Source: Onchidella celtica | Taxonomy: Eukaryota > Mollusca > Gastropoda > Systellommatophora > Onchidiidae | DNA length: 64,000 bases | NCBI GenBank assembly: GCA_963931925.1 | Contig: OZ007570.1 | Location: forward strand, 42,616,187 to 42,680,186 | Reading direction: 5' to 3' | Shown here: piece by piece, positions 42,559-53,460 of the stretch | Layout: every line of letters starts with the position of its first letter | Numbering within the stretch: position 1 is the first letter of the stretch | The notes under the pieces: model-generated | What the model was told of the DNA's origin: nothing | What the model saw: only the letters and a program-made list of their open reading frames with translations | Database searches by the model: none | Made by a program: the position numbers and the translations under genes

Positions 42559-43729
42559 TATTATATGAGAATGGCTTTCTGATGTTGTTTGTCAAAAGTT
42601 TGTGTTAGTTTATTGCAAATTTAATGAGGAACAGGCTCGCGTACCGCTAGCAGTCAATAGCGTGGCGTCATTGACCCAAGTACAGCAGTCAGCATCACTG
42701 TCTGCTAATGCTATATAACGGTATTGATAACAGAACAGCTAGTGTGGTTTGGCTAATCAGATTTCGTTTCTTGAACTGCTTTCGTAACTTCTGTTTTGGC
42801 TGTGCAACTTATTATTCTCAGCCCGGACATCTGGCACAGTACATTAATGTCTGATGTCAATTGATGCTCAGTGATGAATATGAGTAGGCTACTGAGGGAA
42901 AAAAAAGTTAAGAGAGGTGTGCTTACAATTACATTTGCTTTGGGTAGCTATGTAAGCAATTAAAAAGGCCCATCATGAAGAGCTAGCACAGTTGGTGATA
43001 GAGGCAAGGATGAAATTCATATGTGAAATAGACTTAATACTGATAGTGTAGCTGTTCCTCAGTCAGTCAGTGTTAACTATGAAGATATATAGGCCTATTA
43101 TATTAAAAAAAAAATAGATCTAGAGTTTGTAAAACAGGACAAAAGACTAAGTCTGTTGATCTGATAGTCTGCTGAGACAGAGATAATCAGAAACAAAGTA
43201 GCATTTACAAGATCTTGCAAATAATGCTGACCAGAGGAAACTGATAATAATTTAATTAACCAACATAATTGCAAAATTCTGGGAAAATTCCAAGCACTAT
43301 TTACAAGAAGAGATCTGTCTTTTTAGTGTGATCCTGATTATAGATAAATTATAATTGTGCTCTAGTGTTTGCAGTCCTCTGAAAGGTAAGGATTCGTGTT
43401 TTCGAAACATACCAAAGCAGCATAAAATGTCCATAATCTTTTTTATACCTCTGATGCTATGGTGGGTAGGACTGAACTCCAGGTTCTTTTTGGGATAGCA
43501 AAATTCAGAAGTCATGCACGCTCATTGTGGATATTAAGGCTGCCACATGTATTCTTTGCCATCTGGAAATTGAAAAGAGAATGCTGTTTGGACCATTGCT
43601 CAGGCAAATGTATCTATTCTACTCTATAGTAATCACTTGCAGAAAGTTTTTTTGAAGATTTTATTGTTTAGAGAAAAATTTACCTGTATTTTATCGAATG
43701 GAAATTATTAATTTATTCATTTATTTCAG

Positions 43730-44524
43730 ATTCGTCAAAGAAATGGGTGGAATAACAACCCAACTGCAGAACAGTTTCGGGCTTCAGTTCGCACACTCAT
43801 GATTCAGAATGATGTGAAAGCATCCGAGTATGCTAATTGCCTTCAACTGGATGGCACAGAGGAGTTGCAGTTGGACTGTTTTCTTTTGAAGGCACCGGCA
43901 AAACCCAAAAACCTGCCTGATTTCTCACAGGATGACATGTTTGCTGCTGCGGTTGACAGGCTTGAGTCCACCTTTACACTCCCGGATAATGAGTGGAGAT
44001 ACTCATGCTTGACCTACACAGCAGGATTTGCGTGCGCACGTCTGATTCCAAAAATAAAATGTTCAGATTGCAGGGCTGCCTTGACATGTGCGGAAACTCC
44101 GGAAGATATTCGTTTCTCCTTTCTGAGGAGAAGAGATCAAGGCGGTCTTGTATGCCCTTCCGACGGTGTTGTGCAGCTTTTGTTGGCAACAGAAAAAGCA
44201 TTCAGGGTTGTGATGCCTAGCCCAGATGTCATGCAGACCTTGCCACACAAGAAATTCATTGATGTCCAGATTCAAAACCTCGTCCTCACATATGTAAAGG
44301 AGAAATATTTTGATCTATTCCCATCTCTGCGGGATCATTTCTATGACCACGAGATGATTGTAGAGGAGGACCACATCACTAGCCTCATCAAAAGTGTGGC
44401 ATCTTACTACTTGCGGATGAGACTCTTTAAGGCTGGCAAATTGCACCAACAGAGAATGATCCTTGGAGGCAAAGCAGCCAAGAGGATGAAACTGAACAAG
44501 TTGGTACTGTTTAGTGGACAGTAG
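43730..44524 (+). CDS. C-terminal exon of P-element/THAP transposase
   Basis: After an acceptor TTATTTCAG the exon reads IRQRNGWNNNPTAEQFRAS, a signature of the P-transposase C-terminal region. It continues through SCLTYTAGFACARLIPKIKC, SDCRAALTC (a Cys-rich knuckle common in these proteins) and ends KLNKLVLFSGQ. About 264 codons are open to the stop at 44522-44524. The natural start is splicing from an upstream exon; the first Met at 43799 is only where an unspliced frame could begin. The RNase H-like catalytic core and the THAP finger are absent from the element, so this copy cannot transpose alone. The open frame could reflect youth or a regulatory truncated product. Confidence 0.8.
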   Translation: MRQRNGWNNNPTAEQFRASVRTLMIQNDVKASEYANCLQLDGTEELQLDCFLLKAPAKPKNLPDFSQDDMFAAAVDRLESTFTLPDNEWRYSCLTYTAGFACARLIPKIKCSDCRAALTCAETPEDIRFSFLRRRDQGGLVCPSDGVVQLLLATEKAFRVVMPSPDVMQTLPHKKFIDVQIQNLVLTYVKEKYFDLFPSLRDHFYDHEMIVEEDHITSLIKSVASYYLRMRLFKAGKLHQQRMILGGKAAKRMKLNKLVLFSGQ

Positions 44525-45540
44525 TTTTTTTTTGTGCTGCTCCTCATCCCCGTCTTGGAATACATGAACACCGGTGGTGAGTACAATTTTATGTATTTAT
44601 TGTTTCTTGGTTCCTTGTTAAACCTGAATAGAAAATTACTCTATATGTGGACTTGCAATTTCTCTTGCGACCCGAGTTATTAGTGTTACAAAAGTGAATG
44701 TTTCATTTAACGTCCTCAAGAGATGTAGACTATCCTTACTGTGAAACATACGACAGCGTGTGGAGTTTGCTTTTTTTAACAGGATGTATATGTGTTACCT
44801 CTCCTCCTTCCATCAAACTGTTTACTGATTTCCATCTTTCCTTCTGTACCTCTTCTTCTTTCTTTCAAGAAATACTGTGTCCCGTGGGTGTGTCGTCCCC
44901 ATACATTCTTCACGTTTGACTGATATTCAGTTGGATTAACTGATAAGGCTCTCTGTCTCATTCCTTTCTCCATTATTGAAATGTTGCTTTTTTTGAATGG
45001 GTGACTGTGGACATCAAAATCATGAGTCGCTAGCTGGTCAAACCATTGTTTTTTAAACATCACTGTGCGTCGTTTTGTTTTGTTTTTTGGTGGGGCGAGG
45101 TGGGTTGTATAGCCCATTGAATGCATATGCGGTATGTATTTTAATTGAATTCCGCCAAGATTAACGTTGTAGATGTAGATAATTTTTTCAACATTTAATT
45201 ATTTTTTTAATTTTTTTTGAAGGTCGATATACATAGCACTATGAAAGTATAAAGCTGTCTCATAATGAGTTGTTTCAATGCTCAAAAACTTCTGAAGAGC
45301 ATTTAGAACAGTGATTTGTATATTATTGTCTCGCAAACTCACACATGGTAAACCCCCCCCCCCTCTCCCGAAAACAAAAAACAACGCACGCCCGCAACAT
45401 TACTGCTATACTCCGTGGCTGGCACGACTGTACAGCATCGGCGAGCTTCAGGCTTAGCGTAATGGCGGCCTCGTTTTCAATTCGTTGCGTGGGCCGCTGG
45501 CTGGCTCAGCGATATAGTGTACTATATCTATGGTTCATGC

Positions 45541-46579
45541 AGACCGGGAAGCGTTTTGCAACGATGCGTATGGCTTACACCACAGTGTAACCAGTTACCC
45601 ACAGTTCATGCGCACGGCCACTGATTCCTATAAAATCTGTAGAAAAACTGCAATTTCCCGGAAACTGTCTAGAAATTGTGCTATTCGAAGCAGCAGATAT
45701 TTAACCAGCGGTTCTTCGACATTGCCAAAGGAGCGAGTGAAACACACGGGGGGGGGGGGGGGGGCAATGAGATTACGTCGAGAGAGAGAAGAAGACGATG
45801 GGGAGAAGAAGAGAGGAAACAGGTTTAACGCTGGTGCAAAAAAGCCGGGAGTCACTCAATAAGCTTGTAAACATGTATTATTAGTAAGCGAATTCGCAAA
45901 GACCAGGGCGCTGACTCAAAAACGCACCAGTTTTGGTCATCAACGGTATTTAAACGCTCGATGATTTGGGTAGACTGATCGCAGATGGTAGTTGTGGATG
46001 AAAGGCATTATTTATGAAAGCTTGTTGTGAGACCATTACGCGAAAGCATGCATGCAATTTCGATGTTTTGGAACTTATATCGACCAACCAGTTTACCTTG
46101 AAAAGTGAACACAGTTCAAGCAGATTGAGGTGAAACCCTACGCTTTTTTCAACAGTGAGGGCAAATGAGGCATATTTTGTATCATAATTATTATGTTTTT
46201 TTTTCAAGTTTATTAGACGACTCCTGTTTTGGGCAGAAGATTATTTTCGTTCCTCACCTTTCCTATTTTGGCCGCTTGTCTTGCTGGAACAGAGTCACTT
46301 GTGGCAGAACAGGCCATGCTCTTGTCTTCCTCTGCATCCACCAGTTTGTTGAGATGTTGGCACGAGGTACTTTTCCACTTTATGCAGTCACTGGCAAGAA
46401 GACTCAGTGTCAACATCAACAGCTTTTATGTCTCCCAGGCACATATCCCTGAATCTTTGCTTGTACTAGTATGTACATGTATATCATGCTTTTATCACAT
46501 CTATAGCAGCCTATTTTATCCCATATTTTACCGGATGAAAATATCTCATCATTAAATATCTCCAAAAATGTCTAAACAG
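45541..46579 (+). other. End of intron 5
   Basis: Contains a G run of about 18 at 45749-45764 and otherwise featureless sequence, ending in TCTAAACAG before exon F. Short frames here carry no family motif. Confidence 0.5.
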
Positions 46580-46726
46580 ATCAAGGCTGCTTTCGTCTCG
46601 CCCCAGAGATGGCCATGAAGGCGAATGGGAGTTCACTTTTATGTCAGTTCACCACTGGGATGAAAGTCCAAAGGGGAAATGGTCATTGCAGATAATGCAC
46701 ACCCCCCTGCTTGAACCTGATGAAAG
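46580..46726 (+). CDS. PC1-like convertase, exon F (P domain, second half)
   Basis: 147 bp, acceptor CTAAACAG, donor GTGAGA. The first base completes an Arg codon from exon E and the exon ends two bases into a codon. It encodes SRLLSSRPRDGHEGEWEFTF and MSVHHWDESPKGKWSLQI, matching the P-domain pattern S-LL--R-RD, FMSVHTWGENPIGTWTLRI of PC1. The frame is in phase across an intron of 17.8 kb, which supports the model despite the distance. Asp replaces the usual Gly in HxWGE (HHWDE), as also seen in furin (HSWDE). Confidence 0.92.
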
Positions 46727-48030
46727 GTGAGAATAGTGGAAGCCACAATAAAAACAAAACCTGCGGGGTTGCAGCAGGGTCTGACATAAGCTTAAGGAGT
46801 GGCAAAAAGAGAAACAGTTGTATTTTGCAAAGCCTTGTGTCAGACAGAAAGGCCTAACAAGAAAACTATGCAATGAATTCTAAAAGAATGAAAATGAACG
46901 AAATTGCCCATTTTTCAGTCACAAAGCACCGTCGTCAGATTAAAAAAAAACAAGGAATAAATGAAACAATATTTTTTTTAAAAATCAAAGCGACTGTCCT
47001 CTTTCCACAATTTAACTTTCCTTTTAGATTAAAATTTTATTGGTAATAATGATACCGGGAATTAACGATAGTTCATTTGTCTTGTTCGTGAAGATCTTCC
47101 CTACTTCATGTCATATTCTTAATTTCAGAGTTTACGATTAAAACCATAATACTGATATAAAATGAAAACTGTCTTGTCACTAAATAATGTGTACTTCTCA
47201 TTCATTTTATGAGCCAAGGGCCTGTATAAAAAATGACACCATTTGGGTGGCGCTTTCAAAACTAAACAATATGAAATATGTATTTTTTTCCCGTCTTAAA
47301 CCAAAAGAGGTTGAACTTGAACTAAACCTTTGGAAATGCTCATTGTTCATTCAGTGGGAACGATGCTCCGCCAGCTCTACCAATCACTCTTTGAGTTTTT
47401 AATAGGAGCTTTTTTGTGTCATCGTTTTTTCTCACATATCATCATTCATTCCCGGGGGAACCATTAGATTTATTTTATATGCCAAATTAATATTTTTTTC
47501 TTGCATTTAGTGGCTGGATGAGTGCTCCCATTGCTTTTAGCTGCACTCTCTTGTCCTGTTTCTCAGTGTTACCGAATCTTGCCCACAGGATCGCCGCCTC
47601 AAGAATTTCTACGAAATTTTTAACACTGTGTTTACATTGAAAATTATACCTAGCCGCAGTTTCCAAAAAACAGGAAGTAAAACGAGCAAAAATAACGAGG
47701 AGTGCTGCCTTGGCGTTGAATATATACAAGCTCACAGTTTAATTATTGGTTTTTGTCCATATCAATCAGCAAGGGCATGGATGGCAAAATGTTCACAAGT
47801 GTATTCATGTATCATGTGTCTAATACGTGTATCATGTGCGTTGTCTTCAGTTTTATCTTCATCGAAACTGACAGGAAAAAAAGAAGTGGGGTGATCATAA
47901 GTTTTAGGTTTATACATATGAAGATAAATCGTAAACAGTGTTGACGTATATGCTATTATAATCAAAACATAGCAAAAGACAAAGTTGGATGTAGCAAACC
48001 CTCGCTCAAGAAATAATAATGATCATTAAA
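46727..48030 (+). other. Intron 6, 5' part
   Basis: No gene seen. AT-rich intronic sequence with short unsupported frames. Confidence 0.5.
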
Positions 48031-48420
48031 AAAATACATTCAGCGCAAAGCAAAAGGTAAGACAAATCAATCTTTCGATCGATCGATCTTCTTCAGGAAA
48101 AAAAAAGTCAAAAGACAGAAAATTGAACAAATAATAAAAATACAGAATGTTATACAAATACAAATATTTAGCTGCCAGTTTCTGACTTGGGTTTTCGGAA
48201 CGGTGTCTGTCCGTTAATGTACAGTGGCTCGAAATGACACGTCACTTTTGTTATTGGTTCAATTTTCTATCCTGTGACTTTTTTCTCTCTCTCTCTGACG
48301 AAGGTCAGTTGATCGAAAGCTTGATTTGTCATTTGTTTTCTTTTGCGTTTTATTTTATCGTTTCTGTATCATTTCTTAGGCGAAACTTTACTACATATCT
48401 AGTTGGTTCAGGAGCCATTT
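48031..48420. repeat. Inverted repeat (MITE-like), with a second half-copy at 49.6 kb
   Basis: A block at 48040-48115 (AGCGCAAAGCAAAAGG, GATCGATCGATCTTCTTCAG, AAAAAAAAGTC) is the approximate inverse of 48270-48350 (GACTTTTTTCTCTCT, GTTGATCGAAAGCTTGATTT, TTTTGCG). The right part recurs in the same orientation at 49632-49760 (CTATCCTGTTACATT, GACCGAAAGCTTAATTTGTC). Likely a small non-autonomous element; edges not determined. Confidence 0.45.
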
Positions 48421-50012
48421 TTTTACTTTTTCTTCAAGCCTGTGACAGAGAATGGCGGTGAAATCTAGAGTTGGTCCCGTCTCGAATATTACCAGACACA
48501 AACACTTTCTGTGGGCTGCTGTGTATTACATATTGCCGTGCCTGGAAAGAACCATGCATGTCTTTAAATGTACATGCCTCCAGATGCCACGACCACGTCT
48601 AAATGATGTGCGCGGCCGCCATTGTCACCACGGCGCCATTTTCAATGTGGTATGGCCCCACGCCGTCTATGGCTTGAAAAGTACACAGTCCCATTATTAT
48701 TATTATTTTATTTGTTAGTGTGTTCAGATAGATCCCGTTTTTGCCAGTTGTCACTGCGCCACGTTATCCATTTACTGTGGGATTAAAATTTTTCTGTTTG
48801 ATTTTTCCGAATGATGACTCATCATGCCTTCACTCTGAATACAAGGTGAAGAAAGCTCCAGCAATTATTGATCGTTTGGCTCATGAACACTTTTATACTT
48901 TTAAAGTATATTAAGAACAAGTACCACAAATCTTCACGAACATTTATGTTGACACTGGCATGAATCGCCCATTTCCCCCACTTTCATCAACTTTTCGCCA
49001 ACTGTCGTGCACATTCCAAAGAACGCCCCCGTTTTGCGTCTGTGAATGAAGCGACGTGGCTCGTGGTCCCTTCCCAGAGTTCAGTGTCACCATGGATGTT
49101 CATGAACATTTGTTGCATTTGTGCGCACTGTATTTTAGAAATAAGCTTTTCCAGGGCAGAACGTGGATTCACCCGTAAATCATCAGAGAGCTTCCGCAAC
49201 CCTTTTATCAAGAATGAAGGAGTCCTGGGGGAAAATAATGTCTGTTATTTAGAATGTCGTTTTGATGAGCTCCTAAACCGACTTGGCCCTTTACTCCGCA
49301 AGCACAAGGTTTATTAAAAGTAATAAAAGTTCAACATCAATATCAATCTTCTCCATTATTGCGGAAACTCGAACAGAAAAATTAAAAATAGGCCTACTAC
49401 AAATTTGTTGTTTGATATTGCTTGGGGCAAACAGGAATTAAAATGAAATTATGACATGACACTCATTTGGTGTAAGGCGCGATGCGGGTTTAAGGTTGCA
49501 TGAATCTGGCCCCTACTAAGTTATCGTGATGTCACTCACAGAAAATGTTCCGCCTGATTCTTATTTTGTGATATGAACAGGTTGAAACGTTCTACGGTTT
49601 ATTATTTTGTTTGTTGTTATTATTTGTTTAATTTTCTATCCTGTTACATTATTTTCCTGACCGAAAGCTTAATTTGTCTTTCGTTTTCCTTTGTGTTCGA
49701 TTGTATCGCTTCTGTATTATTTCTCACGCGAGGCTTTGCTGCACACAACTTTTCTTTTTGCCCCATTTTGACATGTCTTTCACCGAGTTGGCTTATTCCC
49801 TTACAAATGATTCATTGTACTTAGAGGAAAAGAGCTTCTCTTCTTTTCGTGACACGAGCATTTTTTTTTGTTCCTGTTATTTTAATATATCACCTTTGTA
49901 GGCCTATGCAATAAATGAACATGCACAATACACATCTTATTCCTGACGCTATATGTTAACCCTCCACCCTATGGTTTAAAAGGTTTTCACTCAGACATTT
50001 TTTTCCTTTCAG
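48421..50012 (+). other. End of intron 6
   Basis: Contains the partial copy of the 48-kb inverted repeat at 49632-49760. It ends in a pyrimidine-rich tract and the tandem acceptor TTTCAGCAG. Confidence 0.55.
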
Positions 50013-50544
50013 CAGTGTGTTCAGTGACCGAACTTCAATCCCAATTCTGGAAAAACCATTGGGAGGATCAGAAAAAGTGCATTTTGATACGAAACAAAGC
50101 AACGAACATGTTGGTTTTATTGAAAACTGGAGTTTAATTCTATATGGCACACGTGGTGCTCGGCATGACCGAACTCATATAGAAACTGATCGAACGCAAA
50201 AAGCATTTTATCCATCAAAGGAGGACGTGGCATTAATTAAATCGCGAGAGTATGATATATCACGTAAGGTACAGGTGAAAAGAGCAGAGCCTGAGTGGAA
50301 AAGGGACATTTACAGGACTTCCAGTTGGAACATGAAAACCGACAAACTTTTAGACAACTTGTGGAACATATTGCATACTGAGGGGTCAAAAGAGATTCGT
50401 AAGCGGATAATTAGTGCTTCGGGGGAATCGCCGTTTACTGCAGATAGATTTTCAGATATAAATCACTTGGCAGATGAACTAATCAACATGCTAGGTGGCA
50501 GGAGTCAAAGAGAACGAGACGGTGACGGCAATGATCAAGAGTAA
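50013..50544 (+). CDS. PC1-like convertase, last exon (end of P domain, C-terminal tail)
   Basis: 532 bp to the TAA at 50542-50544. The first base completes a Ser codon from exon F. SEKVHFDTKQSNEHVGFIEN then WSLILYGT closes the P domain (PC1: EGRIVNWKLILHGT). About 25 residues before this are longer than in vertebrate PC1. The tail of about 120 residues is charged with no Cys pair cluster, transmembrane helix or GPI signal. It ends in a likely amphipathic helix (FSDINHLADELINMLG), comparable in position and character to the PC1 C-terminal granule-sorting helix. The tail contains paired basics (KR, RKR) where self-cleavage could occur. The acceptor is a NAGNAG. Confidence 0.9.
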
Positions 50545-51237
50545 CTAGCACTAGCCGATTGCGGTCGGCAGACTCATTGGATTTTTTGGGGAGGAGGGGG
50601 GTCACGACACTTGGTTTCAATGAAATTCACACACCAGCAAACTACTCTTGTTGGATCTCATTAAAACTGCATGTCATGTCGTCAGCATCCAGTTAGCCGG
50701 TCGGTCGAATGCAGTCAGCTAGTGTCGCTAGTGCGCGCCTAGGCTAATGCACCCGTGTTTGTTTTTTCATACGTGAATGGCATCATGGTTGTGTATTTGG
50801 CCGTTGATAGGAGAATGAGATTGATACAGCATTTACATGGATGATTCCACAATAGTCATTCCGAAATTGGGTGGCCGGTGTGACATTACAGAATGCCGTC
50901 GTGACATTACAGAATGCCGTGCCCTCTATCTTTCTTTCTTTTTTTTTTTCTGTTAACCCATGTAATTTTTGTAATTTTAAAAAAAAATTGAATAGTTTTT
51001 AACTGGTTCAAATTTATTTTAACTTCCTGTGTTCGCAATTATTGTCGACCCCCCCCCTCTCCAAAAAAAACAACAACAACACAAAATTGCACAGGCCGAT
51101 ACAGTATAACTGAAAAAGAAGACAGACATCTTAGGGAGTTGACCTTTAAGCTACAATGCGATACATAAAATGATATATCATAATTGATCAAAAGTTAACG
51201 AGACTGGTCAGATTTCTTAAAAATGATTGAACTTATA
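50545..51237 (+). other. 3' untranslated and downstream region of the convertase
   Basis: An ATTAAA at 50660-50665 is the nearest polyadenylation-like signal to the stop codon; no AATAAA is seen nearby. Short tracts of T at 50940 and C at 51049 follow. Where the transcript ends cannot be settled from sequence alone. Confidence 0.35.
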
Positions 51238-52072
51238 TATTATTCCTCATCGAATCCCTCGATGTACTCCCTCACTGCATTTGCTCGTCGATTCCAGCCT
51301 GCGTGAAGGCTTAGGAAACGCCACTGGATCTCTCACTTTGGGATGCTGTTGAAGGCCCGTGACGAAGATTCTTGGATCTCTTGAATGTCGTGGCGGCGCT
51401 GCACTGTCAGTGGCATTGTAAGCTTTGAGAACAAGAGATGGTCACAGGCTGCCAAGTCACTGGAATAAGGGGTATGAGGCATGATTATCATTTTCTTGAA
51501 GCACGGTATTGCTGGCCACGTCGAGTTTTATGAGCGGTTACGCCGGTTGCATCGTCATGCTGGAGAAACTAGTCCCCTGGCACCCACAGTTCTGGTCATT
51601 TTCGACGCACTCATTCTCTTACTGGCCTTAAAACTTGGATACAACATTTGTGGTTTCACATGTTGACCTAGTGGCACGTATTCTTTCATAATGATACCTT
51701 GCCAGGCGAAGAAAACGACGAGCGTGCTTTTCTTTTGGCCTTTTCCCCTGCTTCTGTGGTCGTGGCGAATGAGGACCATTCCATTCAGAAGACTGCTGCT
51801 TTGTTTCTGGGTCACATTATGCCTAAAACCCAAGTTTCATCAGATGTTACAATCATTTTGAAAAAAATCTCCATCAGCAGCAGCATAAGTCATTAATTCT
51901 TGATATATCTCAATGCGATTCTATTTTTGTTTGCCTGATAATAAACGGGAACAAACTTTGCTGGAGCCTTCTTCATTTCCAATTTCTCAGTAAGAATGTA
52001 CTGGTAAGACTCGCACGAAAACCCAGCGATACTAGCTACTCTACTAATGCCTTGCTTACGGTCTTTATAAAT
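51238..52072 (-). pseudogene. Mariner-like transposase remnant
   Basis: Read on the minus strand in broken frames: YKDRKQGISRVASIAGFSCE (helix-turn-helix region), ILTEKLEMKKAPAKFVPV, ALRYIKN, TSDETWV (the first catalytic Asp motif of mariners), then KQSSSLLNGM, FFAWQGIIMKEYVPLGQHV, HTPYSSDLAACDHLLF (the later catalytic Asp motif) and AFNSIPK, REYIEGF. This is the full order of a mariner transposase, cut by several stops and frameshifts and a small deletion. Terminal repeats were not found. It is inactive. Confidence 0.8.
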
Positions 52073-52073
52073 A

Positions 52074-52267
52074 ACTACACGGCCCTTATGATATCAATCC
52101 TTCAAGGAAAGACAGAAACAAAGAGAAAACAAGGAAGACCACCCATTACATATCACGATAACATCAAGAAAGTCAGCCAGCTGGAAATAAGTGAACTAAC
52201 TAGGACAGCTAAGGACAGGATTGGGTGGAGGAGATTTTGTCGTGACATCCACTGTAGCAGCTAACAT
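52074..52267 (+). pseudogene. LINE reverse transcriptase C-terminal fragment
   Basis: The + strand frame LQGKTETKRKQGRPPITYHD, NIKKVSQLEISELTRTAKDR, IGWRRFCRDIHCSS matches the very common LINE C-terminal pattern (GRPR-TW-DNI, A-DR--WR--V-D). It abuts the mariner remnant with no gap, so one probably inserted beside or into the other. A GATGACGATGAAG 3' tail follows. Upstream RT motifs are missing. Confidence 0.65.
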
Positions 52268-53460
52268 CGATGACGATGAAGCCGACAGGTGACAGGTGAG
52301 GTGACACTTTGATCTGGTAAACTCTTTGCTGGACGTCCCTGGCCGTGTTCATCATCAAACGAACTGTCACCTGCCTTTAAAACTATTCAAAGAATCGTGT
52401 CCTGCTCATTGCGTCTGCCCAAAAAAGCAGTCTTCGGCATATCGAAAGTCTCAGTCGCAATTTTTCCGAGTTTGTGCAAAATTTGATGTATACACGTTGT
52501 TCTTTAGAAATATCCATGATTCTGCAAAATTCTTGGGGGAAAGGCAGTAAACTCCTATGCCAAGCAAGTTAGAAAATGTTACGTAGCATATTTAAAAAAC
52601 GTCGTCATGCCGACACAACAAGGCTAACAAAATCACTTGTCAAATGAAAATGGTTAAAGTAAGACGTCTGCATTTTTTTCCTGACAAACAATCAATGTTT
52701 CCGGAAGTCATTAAATACCTATTCATGAAGTGCGTTCTTTATCACACATTGAGACCAGTCTCGTGATTTTTTTGTCACAGTAGTACAAGCCTAAAATGCG
52801 TGTGCAACTACATGTTTTTTTAACTGTTTAATCATTTACCAGCTGCAAAGTAAATGCTTATATTATCCTTTCACCTCGCACATTTCCACCGGTTATACAT
52901 GTATTTACAGCGGATGGGTTTTGGGGCAGTCATTACAATTATGGGAGACGGGCGAAATTTTTCACTGGGAATATTTTGTAATATTAGACAGTCCACTCGA
53001 TGCGTTTAGTTCGAAAGAGTGGAATAAAGGTAGCCTAAATTTTGCTTGTTATAATTAACTCAGTTAATCACTTTTCGCGACAAACCTGTGAGGATAATCA
53101 TTAATCTGTCCTCTTTTGTTTGTAATTGTGCTTTAGGGGTTGAATCAATGCCCATGCATTTTTGTTTAAAAAAATAGATAAAATTACTTTGCTCGTTTTC
53201 TGTTTCTTTTTTCAGTCCTTTACTAAGGGAATTTTATAATTACAAGCATTTATTGTTTCGCATTTTAAGTCACATGTGATAGTCTATTAATTTTTCTGAA
53301 TTAGTAAATTGAGAGTAATAAAACATTTTTCCAGCCTTAATCTTTGCTGCTGTTATTTTGTATTGGATTTCGTGTTTGTTTCATGTTAAGGATGATTCTT
53401 ATACCACAGTCATCTTGCTAAATTTGATCTATTGATCAGGTACCTGATCTATCTAATATC
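52268..53460. other. Intergenic spacer
   Basis: No gene seen. AT-rich; ends directly at the foldback element. Confidence 0.5.

Larger units (their letters stand above)
42117..45532 (+). mobile_element. P-element-like transposon 2, internally deleted
   Basis: This 3.4-kb element is flanked by an exact 8-bp duplication GTTCATGC (42109-42116 and 45533-45540). Its ends are inverted repeats CATAGATATAGTACACTA over about 26 bp with two mismatches, plus a shared subterminal GGCCGCCATT...TAAGCCTGA. Inside is an exon coding the C-terminal part of a P-type transposase, after a possible short 5' noncoding exon (donor GTAAGG at 42316). THAP and catalytic-core exons are missing. A partial direct duplication lies at 42397-42445 and 42626-42678 (GAGGAACAGGCTC...GCGTCATTGACC). 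The termini differ from P element 1, so it is another family. Confidence 0.88.
776..50544 (+). other. PC1/3-like proprotein convertase gene, 3' part (7 exons)
   Basis: This is the gene span. Seven + strand exons join in phase with consensus GT-AG boundaries and read through as one subtilisin/kexin (S8B) convertase of about 526 residues ending at 50542-50544. These calcium-dependent serine proteases cut prohormones after dibasic sites in the secretory pathway. Residues that favour PC1/3 over furin or PC2 are GPNDDG in the first exon, Asn (not Asp as in PC2) in the oxyanion motif, ANPNLTWRD across the exon 3/4 junction, and a soluble tail with no Cys-rich or transmembrane segment. The signal peptide, prodomain and the exons with the catalytic Asp and His are upstream of the window. 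Introns total about 48 kb and are full of transposons. Subfamily assignment rests on remembered family motifs, not a tree. Confidence 0.9.

Noticed and set aside
46165-46555. Overlapping + strand frames of about 100 residues near exon F
   Set aside because: Lie in intron 5, contain no family motif, and do not splice in phase with exon F.
50641-50700. ATTAAA as the definite poly(A) signal of the convertase
   Set aside because: Only one variant hexamer with no supporting downstream element; left as a possibility, not called as a terminator.
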